From Treponemataceae bacterium (lineage in GTDB: Bacteria; Spirochaetota; Spirochaetia; Treponematales; Treponemataceae), in the NCBI GenBank assembly GCA_024697985.1, contig JAILRX010000269.1, positions 1 to 18,484 of the forward strand: DNA of 18,484 nucleotides, given 5' to 3'. The notes beneath the pieces were generated by a model that ran no database searches, was not told the origin of the DNA, and saw nothing but the letters and a program-made list of their open reading frames with translations. How positions within the stretch are numbered: the stretch's first letter is position 1; each line of letters begins with the position of its first letter. Position numbers and translations under genes: made by a program. This document shows, one piece after another, positions 1 to 8,500 of this stretch.

Positions 1-2
1 CT

Positions 3-1082
3 GTCACCGGAAATTTAAGCCTTTTAATTTTGACTGTAGTTAATACTTTGATTTTGGTTGTATGTATAAAATTTAATGAACACAGACCAAAGAAGATTAT
101 AAAGGCAATTATTTCCAATCTTACGGAAAATATACAGAAACATATCTTTCAATCGATTCCTGCTGATTTATCAGATCAGCACTCATATCTTGCGTATCTT
201 ATCAATAAAAACAATAAATACATGCAGGAAGTTTTTGAAAATTCAGATACGGCCAGCAATGAAATTACTGATGCCGTAAATACTCTTGTAGAGCTTTCAA
301 CAGAAAACTCCACGGCATCAATCGAGCAGTCGGCCAGCGTAAGGCAGATCGTTTCCTCTATGGAATACGCTGACTATTTGAGTAATGATGTATCAAAGAA
401 AATCAACGAGGTTTTGAAGGATATTTCGCAGAACTTTACCTATGTAGAAAAAGGCTTTACGACTTTGCATGAAAGCATCACAAAAATGGTTGATATTTCA
501 GAATCCAACGTTGACCTTATCAAGGGAATTGAAAACCTTACGAATCAGATAAGCGCCATCTGGGATATCGTTGACATCATCAGTGGAATTGCAGAACAGT
601 CAAAAATCATCGCCTTTAATGCCGAACTTGAAGCTTCCAGCGCAGGAAAAGCCGGAAAGAACTTCCACAGTGTTGCAAATGAAATTCGACGTCTTGCCGA
701 AAATACATCAATTTCAACAAATGAAATCAAGGAAAGCATTTACCGAATTCAGCAGTCTTCTGACGACTTGATAAATTCATCAAAGAGCGGAACTACGAAC
801 ATCAATGAAGGTTTGAAACTTTCTGATGAACTTAACAGGAACTTTACCAGCATAAAGGATTCGTCATATTCAATTCAAAGTTCTGCTAATGATGTAAATG
901 AAACCATATCAAAGCAGATTTCTTCTTTTGCTCAGATTTTGGAAACCCTGAAAGAGATTTCAGTCAGCATCGAGATTAACACGAGTGCTTCAAATGACGT
1001 AAGCAATACCGCCTCGAACCTCAAGTCCATGGCTGACGCTTTGAATAATCTGAAAAAATCCAACATTCAGTTCGGGAGGTAG
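3..1082 (+). CDS. methyl-accepting chemotaxis protein, 5'-truncated by window edge
   Basis: The C-terminal part of a chemoreceptor. The frame is open from the first complete codon at position 3, so the true start lies upstream; the TTG at 30 falls inside a hydrophobic membrane segment and is not a credible start. The visible protein begins with this last membrane segment (about 20 residues, ending before FNEHRPKK), followed by a long cytoplasmic helical hairpin. The signalling tip at 591-650 reads as IAEQSKIIAFNAELEA, followed by GKNFHSVANEIRRLAE, which is clearly the MCP signalling domain that binds CheA and CheW. No HAMP domain is evident between membrane and hairpin, and no CheR-docking pentapeptide ends the protein. 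The usual tip Arg (R388 in E. coli Tsr) is Ser here. The next gene starts 2 bases after the stop, so the two are co-transcribed and probably paralogues. The ligand is unknown. Confidence 0.9.
   Translation, partial: VTGNLSLLILTVVNTLILVVCIKFNEHRPKKIIKAIISNLTENIQKHIFQSIPADLSDQHSYLAYLINKNNKYMQEVFENSDTASNEITDAVNTLVELSTENSTASIEQSASVRQIVSSMEYADYLSNDVSKKINEVLKDISQNFTYVEKGFTTLHESITKMVDISESNVDLIKGIENLTNQISAIWDIVDIISGIAEQSKIIAFNAELEASSAGKAGKNFHSVANEIRRLAENTSISTNEIKESIYRIQQSSDDLINSSKSGTTNINEGLKLSDELNRNFTSIKDSSYSIQSSANDVNETISKQISSFAQILETLKEISVSIEINTSASNDVSNTASNLKSMADALNNLKKSNIQFGR
1074..1079 (+). promoter_or_regulatory. ribosome binding site of the second chemoreceptor gene
   Basis: GGGAGG lies in the last codons of the preceding gene, 5 bases before the ATG at 1085. 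It is a strong Shine-Dalgarno match and fixes that start. It also suggests coupled translation of the two chemoreceptors. Confidence 0.75.
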
Positions 1083-1084
1083 TT

Positions 1085-2881
1085 ATGTTCGGATGGAAAT
1101 ATAATGCAAAAACTTTTGAACAGGAAGTCTATAAGGTTGGTGTCAGGTTCAATATCACCATACTTCCAGTTTTGATGCTTTTCCTGTTTTGTTTCTCAAA
1201 CGTATCCTGGAAAGGAATGTTGGCTGCCATTGCCATTGGAATTGGACTGACTTTTGTAATTATTGTGCTTATCATTCCGGCTACCAATAAGCTGATTACC
1301 CATGATATTTCTGAAAAAATGGAGCAGTCCAAGACGACAGTACCTTCCGATGACCACGACAGGTCGATGTTCTTGAAAACGCTGTACAAGATGCCTATGT
1401 TTATTTCAATTGAAGTATTTTTCGCGGACCTTCTGGGATGTATGGGCTTCAGTTTTCTTTCACACGTCCTTGGATTTTTCAGCCAGGCAAATGCGATTTA
1501 CAGTTATTTTGCAAGTTTATATGTTGCTATCGCTTCTTTTGTGCTCACCTGGAGTGTCGTTCAGGATATCTGCATGCAGTACGCAAAAGATTTTGTTATA
1601 CAGGGAATCGAAATTGATGAGGAAAATAAGCAGAAAGGCTTTGGCTTTTCACTTAAGGATAATTTCCTTCTGTTTATCGTAACGCCTGCAATCCTTTGCA
1701 TTCTTTCGGTTCTGTTTTTGGTTTTCGGTGGATTTCTTTCTCCAGAAACGAGTACTCTGCACATCAAATATGAATCCGAGTTGACAAAGATTCTTTACAA
1801 TCTTTACGTTCTGTTTACGAACCTGCTTCTGTTGATCTTTTCCGGATATATCTATTATTCAAGCATAAAAAAGCAGGTTTATAATGCTGAAATGGGACTC
1901 GAATCGATTTCAAACGATAAGGGCGGTTCTGAACTTATTGAATGCGGCTTTTCAAACGAACTTGACTATAACGTATTCCTTATCAACAAGGTAATCGTTA
2001 TGTTCCGAGAATTGATTCAGCGTATCAATTTTGCCAGCAGTGAAATTAATAATTCATCAAACAGCTTGATGGAATTGTGGAATAATACAAAAAAAACGTA
2101 CAAGCAGTGCAGTGATTCAATTGATTTCATCAAAGGTTCGTTGGAAGACTTCTCAGATCTGTCTAATAACATCGTAGACAAGGTCGGTAATGTAACTTCC
2201 ATGGCTAACATGAACTTCAATAGTGTAGAGTACGGTGTGGGCTTCATCACTCAGAATATCCAGAACATGAAAGCCATTGAAAAATCAAATGATGAGACCA
2301 TTTTTGTAATCAAGACTTTGAATGAAAAGATTGATAATATCGGTTCTATCGTTAAGATGATTGACTCGGTTGCAGACCAGACCAAAATCATCGCGTTGAA
2401 TGCTGAGCTCGAGGCCGTAAATGCCGGGGATGCCGGTAAGAACTTCGGTATCGTTGCAAGTGAAGTTCGACGTCTTGCAAGTGATACGCTTGATGCCGTA
2501 ACAGAAATTAAAAACTCAATCAGTGAAATTCAGGACTATTCTGATAAGCTTATTCTTTCTTCTGAAGACGGAACTGTCAAAATTGAAAACGGACTGGCTC
2601 TTTCTAAAAGCCTTGAAGAAAAGTTTAAGGATATCTACAACTCTTCTGACAATACGGCTAATTCATCTCAGGCCATTCAGGAGATCGTTTACAAGGAAAA
2701 AGAGTCGTTCAATTATATTAAAAATTCTATCAAGAATATTGCAGATACGATGGATCAGCTTGAATTGCAGAGTTCCAAGCTTTCTGAATCTTGTGACTCA
2801 CTTTCGCGTGCTTCATCCCAGATAAGCTTTGTTGCAGAAGACCGAAGTCCAGTCGAGGTTAGTCAGGAAGGCGAGGAGTGA
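1085..2881 (+). CDS. methyl-accepting chemotaxis protein, polytopic (about six membrane segments), no HAMP
   Basis: A 598-residue chemoreceptor. Hydrophobic segments lie near residues 22-41, 45-64, 104-130, 137-160, 195-218 and 238-258. The N-terminal half is therefore a multi-span membrane domain rather than the usual two membrane helices flanking a periplasmic sensor. The C-terminal half (from about 300) is the cytoplasmic hairpin. Its tip at 2371-2430 reads as VADQTKIIALNAELEA, followed by GKNFGIVASEVRRLAS, the MCP signalling motif that engages CheA/CheW. No HAMP domain is recognisable between segment 6 and the hairpin, and there is no C-terminal NWETF-type CheR tether. The tip Arg equivalent to Tsr R388 is Asn. 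The membrane domain could sense something in or near the membrane, but no known sensor family is recognisable. It lies 2 bases after the upstream receptor gene, and a hairpin terminator follows. Confidence 0.9.
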   Translation: MFGWKYNAKTFEQEVYKVGVRFNITILPVLMLFLFCFSNVSWKGMLAAIAIGIGLTFVIIVLIIPATNKLITHDISEKMEQSKTTVPSDDHDRSMFLKTLYKMPMFISIEVFFADLLGCMGFSFLSHVLGFFSQANAIYSYFASLYVAIASFVLTWSVVQDICMQYAKDFVIQGIEIDEENKQKGFGFSLKDNFLLFIVTPAILCILSVLFLVFGGFLSPETSTLHIKYESELTKILYNLYVLFTNLLLLIFSGYIYYSSIKKQVYNAEMGLESISNDKGGSELIECGFSNELDYNVFLINKVIVMFRELIQRINFASSEINNSSNSLMELWNNTKKTYKQCSDSIDFIKGSLEDFSDLSNNIVDKVGNVTSMANMNFNSVEYGVGFITQNIQNMKAIEKSNDETIFVIKTLNEKIDNIGSIVKMIDSVADQTKIIALNAELEAVNAGDAGKNFGIVASEVRRLASDTLDAVTEIKNSISEIQDYSDKLILSSEDGTVKIENGLALSKSLEEKFKDIYNSSDNTANSSQAIQEIVYKEKESFNYIKNSIKNIADTMDQLELQSSKLSESCDSLSRASSQISFVAEDRSPVEVSQEGEE

Positions 2882-2945
2882 AACCGCACTTAAAATGCTG
2901 ATAAGCAAAGTTTGCCTCTTTTTCTTGCAGCCTGATTGAACGGGC

Positions 2946-2982
2946 AAAAAAAAACTGACTTAGAAATAAGTCAGTTTTTTTT
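2946..2982. terminator. bidirectional intrinsic terminator
   Basis: A perfect 9-bp stem (2954-2962 with 2967-2975, sequence ACTGACTTA / TAAGTCAGT) closes a GAAA tetraloop. A run of nine A (2946-2954) and a run of eight T (2975-2982) flank it; the last A and first T form the closing pair. It can end the + strand chemoreceptor transcript and, read the other way, the - strand tRNA-Leu transcript whose 3' end is only two bases away. Confidence 0.85.
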
Positions 2983-2983
2983 C

Positions 2984-3065
2984 TGCGGAGGACCAGACTT
3001 GAACTGGCACAGCTCGCGCCACTAGCACCTCAAGCTAGCGTGTCTACCAATTCCACCACCCCCGC
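2984..3065 (-). tRNA. tRNA-Leu(GAG)
   Basis: On the - strand an 82-nt class II tRNA folds with a 7-bp acceptor stem (GCGGGGG with CCTCCGC, one G-U pair), a D arm containing GGTAGACAC, and an anticodon stem CTAGC/GCTAG enclosing the loop TTGAGGT, so the anticodon is GAG. A long variable arm (as expected for Leu), a T arm with GTTCAAGTC and discriminator A73 follow. CCA is not encoded. It reads CUU and CUC codons; CTT is the commonest-looking leucine codon in the neighbouring genes. A strong promoter sits just upstream and an intrinsic terminator just downstream, so it can be a one-gene unit, though readthrough from aroB is possible. Confidence 0.95.
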
Positions 3066-3077
3066 AAAGGTGATTTC

Positions 3078-3106
3078 ACTATATGAAAAATAGAGATTTT
3101 TGTCAA
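3078..3106 (-). promoter_or_regulatory. sigma-70-type promoter of tRNA-Leu(GAG)
   Basis: On the - strand, TTGACA (3106-3101), a 17-base spacer, then TATAGT (3083-3078): a perfect -35 and a 5/6 -10 at optimal spacing. The predicted transcription start is near 3071, about 6 bases before the first base of the tRNA. It lies immediately downstream of the aroB stop codon. Confidence 0.85.
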
Positions 3107-3123
3107 TATCCTAAAACAAATTT

Positions 3124-4233
3124 TTAGAGCACTTTTTTAATTTGTTTTTCATCCACATTGATTATAACCGTATCTTCAAGGCCTTTTTGAAGAATAAAGC
3201 AGATTTTTCCAGGCTCGTTTTTCTTGTCCTGTTTCATAGCTTCAATCAGTCTTGCACCTGCATCCTCAAGATTTTTGATTTCATCCGGGATGGCCTTTGT
3301 GCAGTAGCCGTAAAGTTCTAGAAGTTCGAAAACGTCATCTCGGTATTCTTTAGAGCAGTAGCCAAGATTCAGGCTCATTTCAAGCGCACGGCCGATTCCC
3401 CATGCAACTGCGCATCCGTGTGGAACCACTCCAAAACCTGCAACACTTTCAAGTGCGTGCGCAAAGGTGTGACCAAGATTAAGCTGGCGTCGTATATCCT
3501 TTTCGGTGATGTCCTGTTCGACAATTCTTGATTTTGCAATTGAACATTTTTTTATTGCATCATAAAGAATTACCTCGTCTCTGTCCTTTACTTTCCGAGT
3601 ATCTGATTTTAAAAGTTCGAAAAGATCCTTGTCGTAAAGCATCGCTGTCTTGATGACTTCGGCAAGTCCTGAATAATATTCTTTTTTGCTCAGTGAATCC
3701 AAAAATTCCGGGCAAAAATAAATCGTGTTTGCAGGATAGAAGGTTCCAAGCATGTTTTTATAGGCTCCGTAATCGCAGCCTGTTTTTCCGCCGATGGCTG
3801 CATCGCTCATCGAAAGGAGGGTAGTCGGGATGATTTGAAGCTGGGCGCCCCGTTTGTAAAGGCTTGATGCCAAGGCGCACATGTCGCTTATTACACCGCC
3901 TCCAAGAGCAACGAAGGTGCATCTTCGGCTGAATCCCTTGGAAAGAGCCCTGTTCAGCATAACTAAAACGTTGTCAAAGGTCTTGTTGATTTCTCCTGTC
4001 GGAATTGTTACGATTTCTGCATGCTTTTCTTTTGATATTTCCAGAAATTCTTTGACATTTTTAAGTTCAGCGATTTTTTCATCAGTTACAATGATGATTT
4101 CTTCATAATTTCGCCTGAACGTAGACCAGAAAAATTCAAAAAGATCCTTTGTCTTCTTGAAGTAAATCAATTTTGAAGTTTCAGTTCCGTGCGGAACGCT
4201 TTTGAAGTTCAACGTGTACGATTCGTTTTCCAT
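3124..4233 (-). CDS. aroB: 3-dehydroquinate synthase
   Basis: Converts DAHP to 3-dehydroquinate, the second step of the shikimate pathway, in the cytoplasm with NAD+ and a divalent metal. At 369 residues it has the normal family length. It shows the NAD-binding glycine motif GGGVISD (111-117), then PTTLL (136-140), the active-site stretch SDAAIGGKTG (143-152) with K150, KNMLG (159-163), GLAEVIK (189-195) and LNLGHTFAHALE (251-262). The metal ligands expected from the family are E192, H255 and H272, all present. The usual HGEAVAIG is HGCAVAWG here, and VNH after GGKTG is CDY; both are conservative. It is the last gene of the tmk cluster, 19 bases after the upstream stop. The ATG has an AAGG stretch about 12 bases ahead. 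It implies aromatic biosynthesis, which reduced host-dependent treponemes lack. Confidence 0.95.
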   Translation of the reverse strand: MENESYTLNFKSVPHGTETSKLIYFKKTKDLFEFFWSTFRRNYEEIIIVTDEKIAELKNVKEFLEISKEKHAEIVTIPTGEINKTFDNVLVMLNRALSKGFSRRCTFVALGGGVISDMCALASSLYKRGAQLQIIPTTLLSMSDAAIGGKTGCDYGAYKNMLGTFYPANTIYFCPEFLDSLSKKEYYSGLAEVIKTAMLYDKDLFELLKSDTRKVKDRDEVILYDAIKKCSIAKSRIVEQDITEKDIRRQLNLGHTFAHALESVAGFGVVPHGCAVAWGIGRALEMSLNLGYCSKEYRDDVFELLELYGYCTKAIPDEIKNLEDAGARLIEAMKQDKKNEPGKICFILQKGLEDTVIINVDEKQIKKVL

Positions 4234-4252
4234 TTTTTAAATTACCTTTTTT

Positions 4253-4870
4253 TTAGTATGTATTTTCATCCATAGCCTGAAAATCAGACTTTACTTTTTC
4301 AACTCGATTCAATTCCCTTGTAAGGATTTTTTCATAATCCAGGTCGTGGTTGGCAATCCTGTAATGCTCGTCTTCCCAATTCTGGATTCCCGTGAGCGTC
4401 ATGAACTGAAATTTTTTCATTCCGGCCTTTTCCGACCACAATTTAGCTTCTTCCCAATAGACAAGTCCTGTTTTGTAGCAGGTTTCTGCCATTTCAAGCT
4501 CGCTGAGGTATTCTTCTTTCCATGGAGCATCGTAAAAGTAGGCGACATTCTTATCGTGAAGTCGTCCTAGCCTCATGTGCTGCTCAACCAGTTTGAGGTT
4601 CAGATGCATGTTGAACAGGTATCTGTATTTTTCCCACTCATCCTTATCCTTGATTTTTGTCATTGCACACTGCGGATTGCAAAAATCAGCCTTTGCGGCC
4701 TTTTCGAGCCAGTAAATATTTTCAATTACGTCTTCAGGATACTGCTGATAATGCACGTGATAGAGCTTGTAGAACTGCTCCTTGTACATGACGTAGTAAG
4801 AAAAGCTCGGAATTGATGAGGCGATTATCAATAATAAAAAGATGCTGAAAAATTTTTTATTCAGTTTCAC
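4253..4870 (-). CDS. unidentified single-pass membrane protein (205 aa)
   Basis: I do not recognise this protein. I place the start at the GTG (4870-4868), which overlaps the tmk stop TGA as GTGA. This puts the hydrophobic signal anchor directly at the N-terminus (KLNKKFFSIFLLLIIASS). The in-frame ATG at 4906 would put 12 polar residues inside tmk ahead of the anchor and is less likely. The rest (about 175 residues) is charged, tyrosine- and tryptophan-rich and looks helical, perhaps a tetratricopeptide-like fold. It contains a CNPQC pair (Cys-x3-Cys) and several Trp-Glu motifs (LEKAAKA, YWEEAKLW, NWEDEHYR). The anchor orientation suggests a periplasmic or outer-face domain. The GTGA overlap implies translation coupled to tmk, but I infer no functional link. 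The protein is expected to be lineage-restricted. Confidence 0.75.
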   Translation of the reverse strand: MKLNKKFFSIFLLLIIASSIPSFSYYVMYKEQFYKLYHVHYQQYPEDVIENIYWLEKAAKADFCNPQCAMTKIKDKDEWEKYRYLFNMHLNLKLVEQHMRLGRLHDKNVAYFYDAPWKEEYLSELEMAETCYKTGLVYWEEAKLWSEKAGMKKFQFMTLTGIQNWEDEHYRIANHDLDYEKILTRELNRVEKVKSDFQAMDENTY

Positions 4871-5505
4871 GATTTGAGTATCGGCATTTCCTGCACAATA
4901 CTCCATATCTTTTTGTGGATTTCATCGATTGAAAGAGAAGCATCAATCCTGATGATTTTCATTTCTGAAAATTCTTCTTTTGAATAAAAATCCATTACCT
5001 TTTGATAGGCGTTGTAAGTTTTTTTCTGGATGTCGATTTTTTCGTAGATTTCGATTTGTTCTCCGGTCTGCTTGGAGCGGTTCATGACTCTTTCAAGTGA
5101 TTTTTCTGGTTCAATTTCAAAAAAGAAAAGGTATTTTGGAAGCGGGAAATTTTTGTTCAGTTCGTAAGGGAGCTTTTCTCCGCAGTCAAAACTCTGATAG
5201 GCGAGGCTTGAAAAAAAGTATCTGTCGCTGATTACGATTTTACCTTTTTCGCAGTTTTCAACGATTCCGTTTTCTCCATAAACGTGCTCGCAGCGGTCAG
5301 CAGCAAACATATAGGCCGCGGTTTTTGGATTTACGGCGATTTCGCCCTTCAACATTTTTCGTAAAAAAAGCCCGGTTTCCCTGTCGGTCGGTTCGGCGGT
5401 GATGAAAGATTTTTCTGATTCTAGTTTTTCCTGAAGTAGTTTTATCTGGGTTGACGTGCCTGTCCCGTCCAGACCTTCAAATACTATAAATGTTTGTAAT
5501 ACCAT
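4867..5505 (-). CDS. tmk: thymidylate kinase (dTMP kinase), P-loop lysine replaced by Thr
   Basis: Phosphorylates dTMP to dTDP in dTTP synthesis. At 212 residues it has the family's length. The P-loop is at residues 10-20, EGLDGTGTSTQ. The family pattern is EGxDGxGK[ST]TQ, so the invariant phosphate-binding Lys is Thr17 (codon ACG, complement of 5455-5457). Other family marks are intact: TAEPTDRETG (in place of TREPGGT), the substrate motif MFAADRCEHV, the DR(Y/H) motif ISDRYFFSSLAYQ near residues 89-101, and a lid region with Arg and Lys (RVMNRSKQTGEQIE). The reading frame is clean, so this is not a decaying gene. It is the first gene of the - strand cluster, 48 bases from the divergent tamB start. 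Identification as tmk is firm; other P-loop nucleotide kinases lack the DRY-SSLAYQ and FAADR motifs. Confidence 0.92.
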   Translation of the reverse strand: MVLQTFIVFEGLDGTGTSTQIKLLQEKLESEKSFITAEPTDRETGLFLRKMLKGEIAVNPKTAAYMFAADRCEHVYGENGIVENCEKGKIVISDRYFFSSLAYQSFDCGEKLPYELNKNFPLPKYLFFFEIEPEKSLERVMNRSKQTGEQIEIYEKIDIQKKTYNAYQKVMDFYSKEEFSEMKIIRIDASLSIDEIHKKIWSIVQEMPILKS

Positions 5506-5521
5506 AAAATAAGTCTATCAT
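5494..5521 (+). promoter_or_regulatory. candidate promoter of the tamB-bamA-ompH-mutS operon
   Basis: TTGTAA (5494-5499), a 16-base spacer, and TATCAT (5516-5521; 5/6 match to TATAAT). The predicted start is near 5528, 26 bases before the tamB ATG. The -35 lies inside the first codons of the divergent tmk. A second possibility is the extended -10 TGCTATTAT at 5536-5544, but it would leave almost no leader. On the opposite strand TATGAT (5522-5517) could serve tmk, so the 48-base gap may hold overlapping divergent promoters. Judged by eye only. Confidence 0.4.
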
Positions 5522-5553
5522 ATTTATTAAAAAAATGCTATTATTTAAAGTGA

Positions 5554-8500
5554 ATGTCTGTTTTTAAAATGGCTAACTGGAAGAAGATCCTTGTTGTCGC
5601 TTCGATGATAATTGTTGTTGCATCCATCTCGATTCCAGTTTATTTCAAGATTTCTCATGATGTAAAAAATTTTGTAGAACGAAACGTGAGCGAGTTTCAG
5701 GAAGAACTGCAGATTGGTTTTTCTTACAAAGGAATTTCTCCGGCCGTATTCCGTTCTGTCAGAATCAAGGGAATCGAGTTCTATGATTTGAACAGCCACG
5801 ACAGCATCCTTACGATAAAATCAATCCGTCTCAATTATTCATTTGGAAAATTGATTTCAGGAAAGGTCGACCAGGCCTTCGACGAAGTAGTCGTTTCAGG
5901 AACTACAGTCGAGTTTGAGAATATCCAAAAATATCAGATTATCGACAAGATACGTTCTGTCATTGCGCTTTCAAATGAGCAGAAAAATCCAGACAGAAAA
6001 AAAGTCAAAAAGGTCTTTCAGATTCCTTTTGGATTCAGGCTCGTAAATACAAAAATTTCTTTTGAAAATAATTCTGCTAAGGCTCTGGCTGAACTTAAAA
6101 CTTTCAGGCTTAAAAGCGGTGATGAAAACCAGTTTTTCGTCGCGGACATGCGTGGTAAATTTACGGCTCTTTTGAAACAAAATGTTCTGGCAAATTTAGG
6201 TACAATTACCGGTAATTTTTCACTTTTGGGTTCGATCACGAGCAATCTTGATGAATTTGAAACTCAGTTGCGTCTTTCATCAGTCAATGCAAAGCAGGTC
6301 CGTTTTAAGCCTTTGCAGCTTGTCTGCAGTTACAAGGATTCAGTCCTTTCTTTCATGAGTTCCCTTAATAACGCAAACGCCAAAATCCTTTGCGAATACG
6401 ACCTTGCCCAGAAGAACTTTTCGCTTGAGTCCCAGGCATACGGGCTCAGTTCCAAGGCCCTTGTTTCTTTCGCACAGAAAACTGAGCTTAATCAGCTTAT
6501 CGAAGGCATTACTTACAACGGAAATTTTGACTTTCACTATTTTGGAAAGGATAAAACCTTTGATTATTCCTTTGCCGGCACGACTTTGGTAGATGATTCT
6601 CCTGAATACGGTTCTGTTCAGGCAATAGCAGAGTTTTCGGGTACCGACAAGGTCTTTGACCTTCCAACCTTCAAGATTGATTCAAAAAAACTTTCTGCCG
6701 AAATGAACCTGAAAGCCAACCTTAAAACCTATCAGAGTTCGGGAACTTTCTTCTTGAACCACTACTTTTTGAAAAACGGAAATATGCTAAGCTTTGAAAT
6801 GTACATCGATGAACTTGCAAAAGGCTTCATGTGCTTCATTCCTCAGCTCAGTTTTGGCGAGCAGTTTTTTACGGCCCTCCAGCTCGACATAATCCCGGAA
6901 GAAAAATCCGTGGACTATCAGTTTTCAGTCTATGATTACATGCATCAGAATAACGGCAGCCTTGGAAAAATCACCTCGGACGGAAGCGTCCTTCTTGAAG
7001 GAAAACCTTATCTTCAAAGCAGCTTTTCGTTCGACAATCTTTATCTGGATGCAATCCTCAATTCGGCAACTTTTTTCCTGGACGAAAAGCAAAAATCTGC
7101 CCTGGCTTCGGCAAAGGGCTTTGTTTCGTCTCTGATTATGTCGAGCGAAATTTATGTTTCATCAGACTTTAAGGGGCTTGCCTATAACATTCCGTTCATC
7201 GTTGTCGCTAACACCAAAAAAGACAACTCGATGATGTTCGCATCCCTTGCAGGAAACGAGCAGAATACCCAGGTTTCACGTTTTGATTTGCTTTTTGCAG
7301 GCCAGGAACTTTCCTTGAACCTGTTTGCGGATTATTCAGAAGGCCTTAAAAATATGTTTTTCAACACGAATTTTGCCTTCAATTCGATTCCGTACTCACT
7401 TTCAGGCTCCGTTGCCGATTCAAAACAGCTCATTCTTTCGGGAGATTACGGTTTTTATCTTGATGCAACTTTTGCCAAGGCCGTTAAGTTTGCGCTCAGT
7501 CTTGATACGCTTCCTGTAAAGATTTCGGAAAATTTGATTTCGCTTTCGTTGAATACGAACGGTGTTTTCAATTCCAAATCCGACTGGAATGTCGATTTCA
7601 AACGCCTCGAAGTCATCACATCATCAAAAAATGCTGATGAACTTTCTCCTCATTTTTCAATTTCAGGAAGCGCGGACCCTTATGGAGCGATGTTCAAGAA
7701 CATACAGTTCGTCGATTCAGCTTCCGTGCTTTCAGGATTGGGTTCTGTCGTCTGGAATCTTGGACCTGACTATCTTGACAGCATCAATTTGAGTTTCAAT
7801 CTTGGCAACGACACGACTTCAGAAAAATTGGCACTTGAAGGCGTATTCTCAAATCCTTCACACAAGGCTTTTGGAGAAATGAATTTCAAAAACGATCTTT
7901 TCAGTTCCCTGATGCTTTCCGTAAACCGATGTCCTTCATCCCGCTTCCTTGCTAACCAGAAAAGCGGCACTTATATCAACACGGAACTTACTGTACTCGG
8001 ACCTTTGGGAAATCCTGGAATCATGCTTAAAGTTTATGACACCTATATTGTCGCAAGCGGAACGAACGTCAAGCTCAACGTAAATGCAAACTATGAGGAC
8101 GGAATCCTTTCAGTTATCGATTCTGATGTAACCTATGGAAAGCACAATCTGTCAAATCTTGGCGGAGAATTTGATCTGAATACTTTTGCAGGAAATTTCA
8201 AGTCTGATTTTGCAACGAAATTTATTGCACATAATTTTACGTCTCCGATTGAACTTTCTGTTTCAAGTTCAAAGACTCAAGGAGAAAAGCTGCTTTCGGT
8301 TCCTGAAAAACTGGATTTAAAGCTTTTGGTAAATTCGCTTAAATGCGAGACTTTTGCCGTTGATCAGGTGCTCGAAGTTGATATTTCAACGAGCAAGGGC
8401 AGAGTGGAATTTTCAAGTGGCGATAACGGAATCGTACAGGGTGCCTTCTTTGATAAAAAGTATCTTGTCGTTGATGTCGCAGAAAATAAGCGATGTTCGT

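Noticed and set aside
30..1082. TTG at 30 as the start of the first chemoreceptor
   Set aside because: The frame is open to the left edge and the TTG falls inside a membrane segment; the gene is simply cut by the window.
2890..2925. Possible hairpins TGCT-GATA-AGCA and GCAAAGTTTGC after the second chemoreceptor
   Set aside because: Stems of 3-4 bp only; the strong terminator at 2946-2982 explains transcript ending.
3035..3058. 24-base exact repeat with 16022-16045
   Set aside because: It is the D arm and anticodon-stem region shared by the two tRNA-Leu genes, not a mobile repeat.
4253..4906. ATG at 4906 as the start of the membrane-anchored protein
   Set aside because: It would add 12 polar residues inside the tmk coding region; the GTG at 4870 gives a cleaner signal anchor and a GTGA overlap.
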